Of a stretch of 64,000 nt of DNA, positions 8,110 to 17,859 are shown one piece after another. The notes under the pieces are model-generated. The model made no database searches, had not been told where the DNA came from, and worked only from the letters and a program-made list of their open reading frames with translations. A program made the translations under genes and the position numbers. The number at the start of each line of letters is the position of its first letter. Within the stretch, counting starts at the first letter, position 1. This stretch comes from CAZIVE01 sp964542435 (GTDB lineage Bacteria > Bacteroidota > Bacteroidia > Bacteroidales > Tannerellaceae), in the NCBI GenBank assembly GCA_964542435.1, contig CAZIVE010000001.1, positions 1-64,000 on the forward strand, given 5' to 3'.

Positions 8110-8793
8110 TCAGGATGGTTTCTCCATCATATATCCAACGCCCACAACTGTGTGGATCAGTTTCGTCTCGTAATTCTTATCCACTTTGCTTCGCAAATAG
8201 TTGACATATACATCCACGATGTTCGTGTTCGTATCGAAATTCTTATCCCATACATTCTTGAGCAGCGCCAAACGATTGATGGCTTCACCCTGATGCATCA
8301 GAAAATACTCCAGCAACCTGAATTCCTTTATCGTCAAGTCGATGTCAGCCGCACCTCGTGATACCTTACGGGTGCGTCGATTCAGAATCAGATCCGAACA
8401 CTCCAATTGTTCGGGAGCATCCACCTCAGACGATCTGCGCAGCAAAGCCATGATGCGGGCGCCCAATTCCTGAAAACTGAAAGGCTTGACGATGTAATCA
8501 TCAGCACCGGCTTCGAGACCTTTCACGACATCTTCCGTCGTTCCCAATGCCGTAAGGATAATGACCGGCGTATGATAACCGAAAGTCTGACGGTACTTGG
8601 CACACAACTCCAGTCCGTTCATCTTCGGCAGAATGATGTCGAGGACCAGCAGATCAAATTTACTGCTTTGAGCCAACGTCCAACCATCGCCGCCATCATA
8701 AGCCACGGCCGTCTCGTAACCCATCTCATTCAGTCCGCGCTGAATGAAGGATGCGATGTTCACTTCGTCTTCTACCAATAATATATGTGCCAT
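8110..8793 (-). CDS. OmpR-family response regulator
   Basis: A 227-residue regulator. The receiver domain has the acidic pocket in ILLVEDE, phospho-acceptor Asp52 in LLVLDIILPKMNG, Thr/Ser in ILTALG and Lys in DDYIVKPFS. The C-terminal winged helix (about 130-227) has LTIKEFRLLEYFL and NIVDVYVNYLRSKVD followed by the wing VVGVGYMMEKP. It is the first gene of a two-gene operon with the HAMP/HisKA kinase. A TATCTTCG element (8812-8819), one mismatch from the -7 consensus, lies 19 bases before the start. The gene is divergent from the ROK kinase. Confidence 0.9.
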   Translation of the reverse strand: MAHILLVEDEVNIASFIQRGLNEMGYETAVAYDGGDGWTLAQSSKFDLLVLDIILPKMNGLELCAKYRQTFGYHTPVIILTALGTTEDVVKGLEAGADDYIVKPFSFQELGARIMALLRRSSEVDAPEQLECSDLILNRRTRKVSRGAADIDLTIKEFRLLEYFLMHQGEAINRLALLKNVWDKNFDTNTNIVDVYVNYLRSKVDKNYETKLIHTVVGVGYMMEKPS

Positions 8794-8967
8794 AACTTGG
8801 ATTATTTACCGCGAAGATACATGCAAAATCGGATTTGTTGTTATTCGCGACGAAAATCCATCTGTCCGGTTGATTAATTTTTATATCGGCAAGAGCCATG
8901 TTGTCATATTTTAGATTACCTTCGCTTCATTAAACGAACTTTTATTCACAATTTAAAACTTAATATC

Positions 8968-9527
8968 ATGGAAAAGCCCTATGTAGTGGGAATAGATGTA
9001 GGCGGCACAAACACCGTATTCGGCGTTGTTGACGCACGTGGAGTCATTTTATACAGTGGCGCTATCAAAACGGGAAACTATCCCGATGTCAATGATTATA
9101 TTTCAGCTTTGGCAAAAGGCTTGAAGCCTGTCATCGAACAGGCCGGCGGTGCAGAGGCTATCAAAGGTATCGGCATGGGCGTTCCCAACGGCAACTATTA
9201 TACAGGTTGCATCGAATGTGCAGCCAACCTTCCTTGGAAGAACACCGTCCCGATGGCTCAGCTGCTCAGCGAGAAGATGCACATCCCCGTTTCTCTCACC
9301 AACGACGCAAATGCAGCCGCTATCGGTGAGATGACCTACGGTGCTGCTCGTGGAATGAAGGACTTCATCGTCATCACACTGGGAACAGGCGTTGGATCTG
9401 GCATCGTCATCGGCGGTAACATGGTTTATGGTCATGATGGTTTTGCTGGTGAATTGGGTCATGTCATCATCCGTCGTAAGAACGGGCGTGTCTGCGGATG
9501 CGGTCGTACCGGATGTCTGGAGACCTA
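8968..9527 (+). CDS. ROK-family sugar kinase (glucokinase-like), N-terminal part
   Basis: The first 186 residues of a ROK protein before a gap. The ATP-binding signature GIDVGGTNTVFGVVD lies at the N-terminus. The catalytic Asp is in LTNDANAAAIGE and the second phosphate loop is ITLGTGVGSGIVI. The ROK zinc motif is GELGHVIIRRKNGRVCGCG with three Cys before the cut (CGCGRTGC). No N-terminal helix-turn-helix is present, so this is an enzyme rather than a NagC-type repressor. The C-terminal third (roughly 130 residues) is missing. A TACCTTCG element (8917-8924) upstream is one mismatch from the -7 consensus. Confidence 0.85.
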
Positions 9528-9627
9528 NNNNNNNNNNNNNNNNNNNNNNNNNNNNNNNNNNNNNNNNNNNNNNNNNNNNNNNNNNNNNNNNNNNNNNNNN
9601 NNNNNNNNNNNNNNNNNNNNNNNNNNN
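9528..9627. other. assembly gap (100 N) between the ROK kinase and DUF6377 gene
   Basis: Nominal gap. Left of it the ROK gene lacks its C-terminal third; right of it a DUF6377 protein lacks its N-terminus. The missing DNA must therefore be several hundred bases, not 100. Confidence 0.95.
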
Positions 9628-9628
9628 C

Positions 9629-10751
9629 CAAGACCATCTCAACGAAATTTATCTCGAAAAATGCGACTTGTTCATTCGTACCGGTATGACAAGCAACGCC
9701 CAAGATATATTTGACAAGATCAACGTCGAATCCTTTCCTGACGTTACAAAAGCCCGCTATTATGCACTCAAAATTTTTCTTCTCGTGCAAAACAGCTCTA
9801 CGCCTGTCAGTATCATGATGGACAATCCTGACGTTAGCCGCAATGCAAAAGAACTGGCCCGATTCGCAAAAGAGGGTGACATGTCATCCGTCTGGTCTGC
9901 CATGTGGAACTATCGCGGCGCTGACCGTAACGAGAAACTTATTCCTATTATCCAAAAGCAATACGAAAACGATCTGAAGAATGGGAACATCGCAGCCGGT
10001 GACATGGCCTTCATGATCGCACGTTCCTACAGTCTGATGCATAAAGAAGATCTGTGGATCAAATATCTCTGCGCCGGAGCAGCCTATAACGTCATTCACA
10101 TGAAACTGGATCCGACAGCACTGCTCGACCTCGTTTCATGGCTTTCGGAGAATGGCGACAGTCAAAGAGCCTACAAATACCTTGACTACGTTCTGCAATG
10201 CCAAGCCTATTATCCCGACCGCATACGCAGTACGCAGATGGCACAATATATGAAACGCATCTTTGAACAGACGCAGAAGGCCAACGACAAAGCTCGTCAG
10301 AAAGCCAATCTGTATCTATGGGGACTCACGGCGGCGTTCACCTTGAGCCTTGTTTTCCTGTTCATTGTTGCCTTTTCACTCGTCAAGCTCAAACGGCATA
10401 GAAAGAATCTGGCTGAAGTCAACAAAAAATTAGGCGATAACATAGCCCAGTTGTCCGAAGCAAAGGAGGCATTGGTTGCGACCTCAACCGAGATTGAAGA
10501 GACCAATCGGGAACTGGCGCAAGCCAACTTCATCAAGGAGGAATATATCGGCTATGGCTTTACCATCTGTTCCGAATATATCGACAAGATGCAATCGCTA
10601 CGTCAGACCATCAACCGCAAACTGATGGGAGGCCAGACAGAAGAGGTGATCCGAATGACACGCTCCGAAGGCGACATCATCAATCGGGAAGTGAAGGAAC
10701 TCAACCGAAAGCTCGACACCATCTTCCTCTCCATCTATCCGGACTTCGTCA
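9629..10751 (+). CDS. DUF6377-family membrane protein, both ends missing
   Basis: About 374 residues between two gaps. The first 220 are helical and TPR-like (QAIYLEKC-style helices, MAFMIARSYSLMHKEDLWIKYL). One membrane helix follows (LYLWGLTAAFTLSLVFLFIV). Next come a charged coiled coil (AEVNKKLGDNIAQLSEAKEA) and the segment KEEYIGYGFTICSEYIDKM, which I recognise as the hallmark of DUF6377, a Bacteroidetes family often described as putative regulators. Helical repeats outside and a coiled coil inside resemble hybrid sensor layouts, but no kinase or DNA-binding motif is visible. Whether it belongs to an operon with the ROK kinase or the Nudix gene cannot be judged because of the gaps. Confidence 0.7.
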
Positions 10752-10851
10752 NNNNNNNNNNNNNNNNNNNNNNNNNNNNNNNNNNNNNNNNNNNNNNNNN
10801 NNNNNNNNNNNNNNNNNNNNNNNNNNNNNNNNNNNNNNNNNNNNNNNNNNN
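10752..10851. other. assembly gap (100 N) between the DUF6377 gene and the Nudix gene
   Basis: Nominal gap. The end of the DUF6377 gene and the first codons of the Nudix gene are missing. Confidence 0.95.
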
Positions 10852-11322
10852 CAATGCGGATTTGTTTACTATTTCAATCCTTCGGCTGCAGTCGCCTGCT
10901 TTATTCGCGACGACAGCAATCGGCTACTCTTTGTCCGTCGCGGCAAAGAGCCGGCAAAAGGCACGCTCGACACGCCCGGCGGTTTCGTTGACAGCTTCGA
11001 GACCGGCGAAGAGGCCGCTCAACGTGAGGTGATGGAAGAAACAGGTCTGCAGCTACAATCTGTGGAATACCTTTTCTCTGTTCCGAACATCTATCCCTAC
11101 AAAGGATTCGAGGTGCACACGCTCGACCTATTCTTTGAATGTCACGTCGAGGACATTACAAAAGCCGTTGCACAAGATGATGCAGCGGAGATCTGTATTC
11201 TCAAACTCAAAGAGCTGAACCCTGATCTCTTCGGATTGCCAAGTGTCAAGAAGGCCATCGCATTGTACAAAGAATTCCGGAAAGAAGAGAAGCTCGACGA
11301 ACTGGAAGACGAGGCGGATTAA
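10852..11322 (+). CDS. Nudix hydrolase, N-terminus missing
   Basis: The visible 156 residues begin with QCGFVYYFNPSAAVA, the end of a zinc-ribbon-like N-terminal segment common in NudC-like Bacteroidetes Nudix proteins. The Nudix box is complete: GGFVDSFETGEEAAQREVME followed by ETGL. The upstream strand is RLLFVRRGKEPAKGTLDTPG. The C-terminal tail is acidic (EKLDELEDEAD). Such proteins hydrolyse nucleoside diphosphate derivatives; the substrate is not predictable. Probably only about 20-30 residues are lost in the gap. It ends before array B and a bidirectional terminator. Confidence 0.85.
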   Translation, partial: QCGFVYYFNPSAAVACFIRDDSNRLLFVRRGKEPAKGTLDTPGGFVDSFETGEEAAQREVMEETGLQLQSVEYLFSVPNIYPYKGFEVHTLDLFFECHVEDITKAVAQDDAAEICILKLKELNPDLFGLPSVKKAIALYKEFRKEEKLDELEDEAD

Positions 11323-11428
11323 AAGGCAGTGCATGCTTCAACTCCGGTAAATCTCAGAAATTAAAAGAGAATCACACTACGAAACAGCCTTGGCTACAAA
11401 CTGCCGAGAGCTGTTTACCCGGTTTTTT

Positions 11429-11625
11429 GCATTTCTACGTCCGTCGAAGTCCTATTTACGGAAGAAATACCATTTCGACGCTCGTCGAATCCCTATTTAC
11501 CGGAGAAATTGCATTCCGACGTACGTAGAAGTCCTATTTACCGAAGAAATAGCATTTCTACATTCGTAGAGGTCCTATCGCCTGAGGAAATAGCACTTCT
11601 CAAATGTGAGAGAAAGGGACAACGG
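11429..11625. repeat. tandem array B, 41-bp unit
   Basis: Copies start at 11429, 11470, 11511, 11552 and 11593 (the last degenerate), exactly 41 bases apart; a decayed half-copy precedes the first. Each unit has a dyad around its first third. In the second copy the arms TTCGACG and CGTCGAA are perfect; other copies have mostly one-base changes in the arms. The array lies between the convergent Nudix and metallo-hydrolase genes, upstream of their shared terminator. Confidence 0.88.
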
Positions 11626-11702
11626 GAGAAAAAGGCATCTGCAAATACGAGCCTTGCAACAATGATCCGAAAAAGCATACAAAAACATACATTCGCATAA
11701 AA

Positions 11703-11739
11703 AAAGCAGGCGGATATGATAACAACATCCGCCTGCTTT
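11703..11739. terminator. bidirectional terminator between Nudix and metallo-hydrolase genes
   Basis: Perfect 13-bp arms (11703-11715 and 11727-11739) with A-rich and T-rich flanks on both sides, placed between two converging genes. Confidence 0.85.
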
Positions 11740-11759
11740 AAAAATATAGAAAGGTTGTA

Positions 11760-12587
11760 TTACTTCAGTGACTTCTCATTATAGTTGATGCGCACGCCAT
11801 ATTTGGTGACGATCAAGTTCAGTCCCATCATACCTTGTTTGTTAACTTCGCCTTTGATCTTTCCCGAAAGGATGTCTTGAGAAAGAGTGATCATATCCTT
11901 GATGCGCTGCGGCGTTTCCGGATTGCCTCCGTTGTAATGACCGGGGTAAAGCTTCGTCAGCTTGTCTTTCGTGATCACCTTGTCCATCTTCTGGCAAGTT
12001 GCAATGAGCGTGGAGAAATCGAGCGACAGCAGAAGGTTACCGGAACCGAAAGCATCGCCGCTGAATCCATAATGGGCAGCTTTGTCAATGAAAGCAGTAG
12101 AGCCTGGCGTATGACCCGGGACAAACACGACGTTAATTTTGCGTCCGCCCAAATCGATAACCTGTCCATCCTTCAGATAACTGACCTTCCCGGGATAACC
12201 TTTCATGAACATCGGGATGTTGACGGTATCAGCCGCGTTGATCCATATCTCCGGAAAGTCGTTGATGGCGGAACCCGTATGATCTGGATGAACATGCGTT
12301 GCTACCAACATAACCGGTTTTTTGGTAATTCCGGCAACGATCTTATCGAGATGCTCAATCTTCGTACCGGCATCGATAAGCAACGCCTTCTTGCTACCTT
12401 CAATCAGATAGACACTTTCGTTGTACATCATGTGAGCCGTGCCGACCCAAGTATGAGCATCGATTTCATGGAACACGATATCCGGTCCTTTGTAAACCTC
12501 TTTACCACCGATCTGCGATTGCGGTGCCTGTGCGAAACTCATTCCGCAGACCAGCATCAATGCCATTGTCCAAATTAACTTTTTCAT
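11760..12587 (-). CDS. secreted metallo-beta-lactamase-fold hydrolase
   Basis: A 275-residue protein with a Sec signal peptide (about 1-19, GMSFA-Q). The metal ligands of the fold are all present: THVHPDHTGS (His98, His100, Asp102, His103), His159 in VPGHTPGST, Asp178 in SGDAFGSG and His217 in LYPGHYNGG. It is the last gene of the GH78/SusCD locus, 12 bases after the rhamnosidase stop, so it is probably co-expressed. Members hydrolyse thioesters, lactones or phosphoesters; here an ester or lactone linked to rhamnoside breakdown is possible but is only an inference. It is not an obvious resistance beta-lactamase. It ends at the terminator 11703-11739. Confidence 0.88.
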   Translation of the reverse strand: MKKLIWTMALMLVCGMSFAQAPQSQIGGKEVYKGPDIVFHEIDAHTWVGTAHMMYNESVYLIEGSKKALLIDAGTKIEHLDKIVAGITKKPVMLVATHVHPDHTGSAINDFPEIWINAADTVNIPMFMKGYPGKVSYLKDGQVIDLGGRKINVVFVPGHTPGSTAFIDKAAHYGFSGDAFGSGNLLLSLDFSTLIATCQKMDKVITKDKLTKLYPGHYNGGNPETPQRIKDMITLSQDILSGKIKGEVNKQGMMGLNLIVTKYGVRINYNEKSLK

Positions 12588-12599
12588 ATTCTATATTGC

Positions 12600-15500
12600 T
12601 TAATTGTTAACCGTAAATGTATAAGTGCCAGGGAGCAGTTCATAGCTGACCTTTTCGCTCGTTGTAGAACCAGGTTTCAATGCAGCGTCACACTTCACGT
12701 TCTTGGCAGACTTGGCAGCCAGATAAAGAGTGGCTGTAGTATTGGCCGGAACCGTAACTTTGCACGTATAACCTGAACCATTCTTCTGCCATTCGCTCTG
12801 AATCTTGCCATAGACTGACTCGAATCCGCCTTTGGCATACTGCAACGTGCCACCAATTTCCGGTTCGATGGTGAAATGCTTATAACCCGGATTCTGCTCA
12901 TCACAGCGGATTCCCAAAGCACGTGACATCATCCATTCTTCAATAGCGCCGTAAGAGTAGTGGTTGAAAGAGTTCATGCTGACCGGTCCAAAGCCATTCT
13001 TAATGGTGTAAGAGTTCCAACGTTCCCACATGGTCGTCGCGCCCTGCTTTACAGGAAACAGCCAGGATGGATATTCCGTTTGTTCGAACAGTTTATAAGC
13101 CTCTTCGGGATAACCTGCTTCGCTAAGCACAAGACAAATATACGGAGTTCCAACGAAACCTGTTGTCAAAGTATAGTTACTTTTCTTGATTGCATCCAGA
13201 AGATGGTTGACAGCTTTCGTCTTGTTCTCGCCTTGCAACATTCCGAAATAGAGTGGCAGAACATAAGAGGTTTGCGTATCAATGATCTCGTTACCATTTG
13301 CATCCTTCTTTCCTGAGCCACTTGTGGACATACCCAGCATGCTGCCCATCGGATCAGCTGCCGGAGCAGATGAAGCCGGAATAACCGTGAGACCATCCGC
13401 ATTGATAAAGGACTTATTAAACGCTTTGCAGATATTCTCATAGAAGCGATGGAAACGGACTGCATCGTCTTTCTTGCCTAAAGCCGTAGCAATCTTCTCC
13501 ATAATCTGTGCGTCATAAGCACTATATGCTGTGTTGGTCAGCATGGTATTGGTGAAGACAGGAGCAAGCCAGTCACCCGTACCTCCGAAAGGCTGGATGA
13601 AGTCTTTTGCATTACGCTCCAGGTATTCCATAAACCTCAGCATGGAAGGATAATGATCCTCCAACATGCGGATATCTCCATACTGCAAGTAAACCTGCCA
13701 AGGAACAACGACTCCGACATCTTGCCATCCGCCGCACTGCATGCTGCCGTCTGCAGAAGCTCCTACAGGAGGAACGCCCAGTTCAGGATAATAGCCGCCG
13801 AAGCCGCCGTTATTGGCTTGGTCATCGCGGACGGTGTAGAACCAACGTGTGTAGAACGGATCGACATTCATATTATACGTTGCAGCACGCGAGAACACCT
13901 GTGCGTCACCGGTCCAGCCCATACGTTCATCACGTTGCGGACAGTCTGTCGGAACAGAAAGAAAATTACCACGTTCACCCCAAACAACGTTTTCGAAAAG
14001 ACGGTTGATGTCTTTATTAGAGGTTTCAAAGTTACTCATCTGCTCGCCGATGGATTCCAGAACGACGCCCTGGACATCTTCCAATGCCAAAGGAGCATCG
14101 AGACCTTCGATCGAGATATAACGGAAACCGTGCGTGGTGAAATGAGGTTCGAATGTTTCTCCGGCAGCATCACCTTTCAGTGTATAGTGATCGGTAGCCA
14201 ATGCACTTCTGTAGTTATCCATATACATGCGGCCTTTCATTTTCTGATACATCTCAACCGTATAAGGAGCGACAGGCTCTGTTGGAATCACGTCAGGATA
14301 AAGTGCCTCTGCAAAATGCACCGTGATAGTCAGTCCGGTTTTTCCCTTGATATTCTTCAAGCGCGGGATACCTGCCATATTTTGGCCAAGGTCATAAACA
14401 TACACATGAGGATCCACCTCTTTGACTGTTTTTGCAGTCAGCGTGACATTATTCTGAATGGTCATGCCAACATAGCCCTGAAGCTTTACAGTCTGTGAAG
14501 GTGCGGGTACAACGACAGCAGCATTCCATGAAGAATCGTCAAAAACACCATCTGTCCAACCAGCTACTTCCTTCTGTGCATTGTAGTCCTCACCATTCAA
14601 CAGACTGTTAGCCTCTATAGGACCTTGCGTATAGGCTTTCCAACTTCCGTCGGTCACAAAGGTCTGCTTCGTGCCGTCGGTATAGTTTACGAGGATCATC
14701 GCCATAACGGATTGCTTTACTCCGTACTGATCTTGCCATGTAGAGTTGAATCCCATCATATCGCTGAACCAACCTGTGCCAAGCGTCACTCCTATTCCAT
14801 TATTTCCCTGTTTCAAGAGAGAGGTTATATCAAATGTATTGTACATGATACGATAACGATAGTCGGTCCAACCCGGATTCAGGAAATCTTTGCCGACCAT
14901 CTGACTGTTGATGGTAAATTCATAGACGCCACGAGCGGTAGCGTAGAGTCTGGCACTTGCAATCTGCTTGTCGATCGTAATGGTTTTGCGAAGCATCGGA
15001 GCAGAAACGTCTGCACCAGGCTGCCAAAGGACAAGTTTTCCGTCGCCTGCAGCGTTTCGAACCTGATCGTCGGTGTAAAGTGTTTCATTCCATGTATTTT
15101 CAGAGATACGGAAGTTGGAATATTCCGCTGGCTCTCCTTGAGGCTGGCAATAACCGATGCTATACATGCGTGCATTGGCATTAGGCTCTTCAGGAGCATC
15201 GTAGTTGATTGTAAATCCATATTCGTCAGGCGGGCCGAAGCGCATCATCATTGGATTCGAACCGGCTTTGGGAAGATGTGTGTTCTTCACCTGTTTTCCA
15301 TCAATGGAGATATGAAGATTGAAACCTCGCGGACCAGCGGCCGACATCGTCACATGATGCGTAGCTCCCGCAGTCGTTGAAGAGAGAATAGAAGCGATGT
15401 CTTCGGTGAAGTCCACCTTTTCGACTCCGGATGTTTTATGAGAGAGGATCATCTGCGGAGCACCGCTTTTGAGATTGAAGTTCAGAGAAACATAGTTGGA

Positions 15501-16043
15501 TGTATTCTTTGCTCCAAAGATAAAGACAGATTGCTGCGCACCTTTCAATAATTTGAAATCGTAGTCAACGACAAACTGACTGCGATACTTAGCCAGGATA
15601 TTCTTCGGCGAACCGATCCATTGTGCCCGATTCCATCCCATACCTAGCAAGCCTGTTTCAAACCAATCGGCAGAAGAGGTTGCGCTCTCGCCCTTATCAT
15701 CTTTGACAGTGACCTTCCAAAAGTAACGAGTAGAAGGGAGCAGTGCGTCACCGTTATAAACAACGCCGACAGAGAGGCCGGAAGCGACGTCTCCTGTATC
15801 ATAGCAATAGTTACCGTTCTGTAGATTGTTCTCAGAGTTCGCTACGACCAGGCGATAAGACTTCTGCAAGGCTCCACTGCGAGTCGCAGACATCTGCCAA
15901 CTGAATCGAGGACGTGCGACATCTGTTCCCAAAGGGTTCTTCATGAATTCAGTCTTGAGATTCACGATGTCAATGGCCCATAATGAGGAACAGAAGACGC
16001 AGACGCCCAAACTCATCAGTGATTTTCTTATTAGATTTCTCAT
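12600..16043 (-). CDS. GH78 alpha-L-rhamnosidase
   Basis: A 1147-residue secreted enzyme with a signal peptide (about 1-23). The order is typical of large GH78 proteins: N-terminal Ig-like domain (NPLGTDVARPRFSWQM), concanavalin-like insert, Bac_rhamnosid_N domain (FTINSQMVGKDFLNPGWTDY), a beta domain, the six-hairpin catalytic domain and a C-terminal beta domain (GTLQYAKGGFESVYG then TVPANTTATLYL). The catalytic region CPQRDERMGWTGDAQ lies near residue 700. It removes terminal alpha-L-rhamnose from plant polysaccharides or glycosides. It follows the SusC/SusD genes and precedes the metallo-hydrolase, forming a small polysaccharide utilisation locus. A hairpin (16100-16140) separates it from susD and may reduce read-through. 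Confidence 0.92.
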   Translation of the reverse strand: MRNLIRKSLMSLGVCVFCSSLWAIDIVNLKTEFMKNPLGTDVARPRFSWQMSATRSGALQKSYRLVVANSENNLQNGNYCYDTGDVASGLSVGVVYNGDALLPSTRYFWKVTVKDDKGESATSSADWFETGLLGMGWNRAQWIGSPKNILAKYRSQFVVDYDFKLLKGAQQSVFIFGAKNTSNYVSLNFNLKSGAPQMILSHKTSGVEKVDFTEDIASILSSTTAGATHHVTMSAAGPRGFNLHISIDGKQVKNTHLPKAGSNPMMMRFGPPDEYGFTINYDAPEEPNANARMYSIGYCQPQGEPAEYSNFRISENTWNETLYTDDQVRNAAGDGKLVLWQPGADVSAPMLRKTITIDKQIASARLYATARGVYEFTINSQMVGKDFLNPGWTDYRYRIMYNTFDITSLLKQGNNGIGVTLGTGWFSDMMGFNSTWQDQYGVKQSVMAMILVNYTDGTKQTFVTDGSWKAYTQGPIEANSLLNGEDYNAQKEVAGWTDGVFDDSSWNAAVVVPAPSQTVKLQGYVGMTIQNNVTLTAKTVKEVDPHVYVYDLGQNMAGIPRLKNIKGKTGLTITVHFAEALYPDVIPTEPVAPYTVEMYQKMKGRMYMDNYRSALATDHYTLKGDAAGETFEPHFTTHGFRYISIEGLDAPLALEDVQGVVLESIGEQMSNFETSNKDINRLFENVVWGERGNFLSVPTDCPQRDERMGWTGDAQVFSRAATYNMNVDPFYTRWFYTVRDDQANNGGFGGYYPELGVPPVGASADGSMQCGGWQDVGVVVPWQVYLQYGDIRMLEDHYPSMLRFMEYLERNAKDFIQPFGGTGDWLAPVFTNTMLTNTAYSAYDAQIMEKIATALGKKDDAVRFHRFYENICKAFNKSFINADGLTVIPASSAPAADPMGSMLGMSTSGSGKKDANGNEIIDTQTSYVLPLYFGMLQGENKTKAVNHLLDAIKKSNYTLTTGFVGTPYICLVLSEAGYPEEAYKLFEQTEYPSWLFPVKQGATTMWERWNSYTIKNGFGPVSMNSFNHYSYGAIEEWMMSRALGIRCDEQNPGYKHFTIEPEIGGTLQYAKGGFESVYGKIQSEWQKNGSGYTCKVTVPANTTATLYLAAKSAKNVKCDAALKPGSTTSEKVSYELLPGTYTFTVNN

Positions 16044-16099
16044 TCGTTTATTGATTTATGAAAATTATTCAGATCGTAAAAAGACAGGAGGCAATGATA

Positions 16100-16140
16100 G
16101 AGGGTTGAGAGGGAAAAGCAAGCCTCTTCCATCAACCCTC
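16100..16140 (-). terminator. possible attenuating hairpin between SusD and GH78 genes
   Basis: Perfect 9-bp arms (16100-16108 and 16132-16140). On the minus strand the T-run comes only about 15 bases later (complement of 16078-16083), so termination is probably partial. Confidence 0.4.
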
Positions 16141-16173
16141 TTCATCGCCAACCTAACACCTCATATCAGTTAT

Positions 16174-17841
16174 CTAATCCCATCCTGGGTTTTGGGTCAA
16201 ATTCGGATTCAGCTGCATTTCGGAATACGGGAACGGAATCAAAGCATATTTTGATTGCCATCCTGTCCATCCGTCAACAGGTTCAGCAAGCAGCGTCGTA
16301 GAATAGTCTGCCTTATTGCCTCTCAAAACATAGGAATATTTTCCTACGTTGGCAAAATTAGTAGCAGCATCACCCCAGCGAATGACATCGAAGAAGCGTT
16401 CGCCTTCACCCCACAACTCAGCACGCTTTTCATCCTTTACAGTCTGAAGTGTGTACGTCCCTAATGCATCCAGACCGGCGCGTTGACGAACTTCGTTCAA
16501 AGCTGCAAGTCCTGCACTTTCTGAAGAGGTTCCCAAGGCGGCCTCTGCATAGAGAAGCAACACCTCAGCGTAACGCATGCCCGGATAATTAGCCTTGCTG
16601 TACAAATCTTTATCCAATGTTGCCGGATACATATCTGAATGCCACATATATTTCTTGCAAGGAAGATAGCCTTCGCACTGTGAAACGGCAGGTGAAGCAT
16701 AACTGCCCCAAAGCAACATGCTGGCAGCCTGCTTTTCGGTATAGCCCTGATCCATCAAAGCCTTCATCGTATTACCTTCGTAGTTGGGTGAGTTCTTGTA
16801 CTCGTCCTTGGAAAGTGTGATGAACATCTGGACAGCGTCGTCAATGCTCCAAACTGTTCCCATCTGACGGGCCTTGCCCTTTTCGCCGCGTGCAATCAGG
16901 AAATCGTAAAAGTCCTTGCTTGCGAATGCATTGCTGTAACCTTGATTGAATCCACTCAGATGACAGCCACCCGGCATGACGATGTTCTCAGCACGCCAGT
17001 TGTTGTAATACGTGATGCGGGCTTCAGTGGCTCTATTGTCATTGTCGTCATCCTGCGCATTGAATTCCCAAAGATACTCATCGGAGAAGTCTCCTTTAAT
17101 AGTGTAAAGATCAGAGAAGTTCGACAACAGGCCATAAAGTCCTGAGTTGACAACCTCTGAAAGAGCTTTGACAGCATTGTCTTTATCACCGGCAAGCAGA
17201 TAGGATTTGCCGAGCAGTGCATAAGCAGCCTCTTTGGTCACACGAGCGCCAAGAGCAATCTGACCATTCTTACCTGCTTTTGAAGGAAGACGGTTGATAG
17301 CCTCCTGTAAGCTTGTGTAAACAAAAGCCCAGAGTGCGGAAGGTGTACCGTTGCTTGGTTGCAGTTCGCCGGATGTCAAAACATGATCAACCAGTGGTGG
17401 CGTTCCCCAGCCACGAATCAGATTCATATAAGCCCAAGCACGCCAAAAATAGGCTTCACCTACGATTTGCTTCTTAGCATCTGTATTCTCAGTGAGATTC
17501 TCAATAATCATATTACACTTGTAGTTGATCAAATAAAGGGTCTGAAAACTGCTGGTAAGAGCAGCCGTCTGTGTACTTGCACCTGCATAGACAGTCACAC
17601 CATAGTCTGCGGCATCGTCAGTCAGAGACTGTGAGCCCGATTCGAGATTGCTCGTAGCTGTCCAGGCCGAAGAATAGACGGACGTGATCAGCGAAAGAGC
17701 TTGATTGTCGGTAGCGTTGGCATAGTAAGAATTTGTAGCAAGAGCGCCAAGCTGATCGATGTCGTCCAATTGGTTGGTACAAGATGTTCCGGTGAACATC
17801 AGGACGCCAAATAGGAATGCTATTGAAATTATCTTTTTCAT
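16174..17841 (-). CDS. SusD/RagB-family glycan-binding lipoprotein
   Basis: A 555-residue lipoprotein (lipobox GTSC, Cys21). It has the family features: N-terminal DxxDxLGA-like segment, the helical TPR core (AEAYFWRAWAYMNLIRGWG), and the C-terminal LNEVRQRAGL...VKDEKRAELWGEGERFFDVIRWG block, followed by LIPFPYSEMQLNPNLTQNPGW. SusD proteins cap the SusC channel on the cell surface and bind the glycan. It follows the SusC gene by 18 bases and precedes the rhamnosidase, so its ligand is probably a rhamnose-containing glycan. Confidence 0.95.
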   Translation of the reverse strand: MKKIISIAFLFGVLMFTGTSCTNQLDDIDQLGALATNSYYANATDNQALSLITSVYSSAWTATSNLESGSQSLTDDAADYGVTVYAGASTQTAALTSSFQTLYLINYKCNMIIENLTENTDAKKQIVGEAYFWRAWAYMNLIRGWGTPPLVDHVLTSGELQPSNGTPSALWAFVYTSLQEAINRLPSKAGKNGQIALGARVTKEAAYALLGKSYLLAGDKDNAVKALSEVVNSGLYGLLSNFSDLYTIKGDFSDEYLWEFNAQDDDNDNRATEARITYYNNWRAENIVMPGGCHLSGFNQGYSNAFASKDFYDFLIARGEKGKARQMGTVWSIDDAVQMFITLSKDEYKNSPNYEGNTMKALMDQGYTEKQAASMLLWGSYASPAVSQCEGYLPCKKYMWHSDMYPATLDKDLYSKANYPGMRYAEVLLLYAEAALGTSSESAGLAALNEVRQRAGLDALGTYTLQTVKDEKRAELWGEGERFFDVIRWGDAATNFANVGKYSYVLRGNKADYSTTLLAEPVDGWTGWQSKYALIPFPYSEMQLNPNLTQNPGWD

Positions 17842-17859
17842 TTTATACTGATTTATGCG

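Noticed and set aside
9392..11032. 546-residue continuous frame from the ROK gene region into the Nudix region
   Set aside because: It is out of frame with both the ROK and Nudix genes and crosses two gaps; only the DUF6377 part is real.
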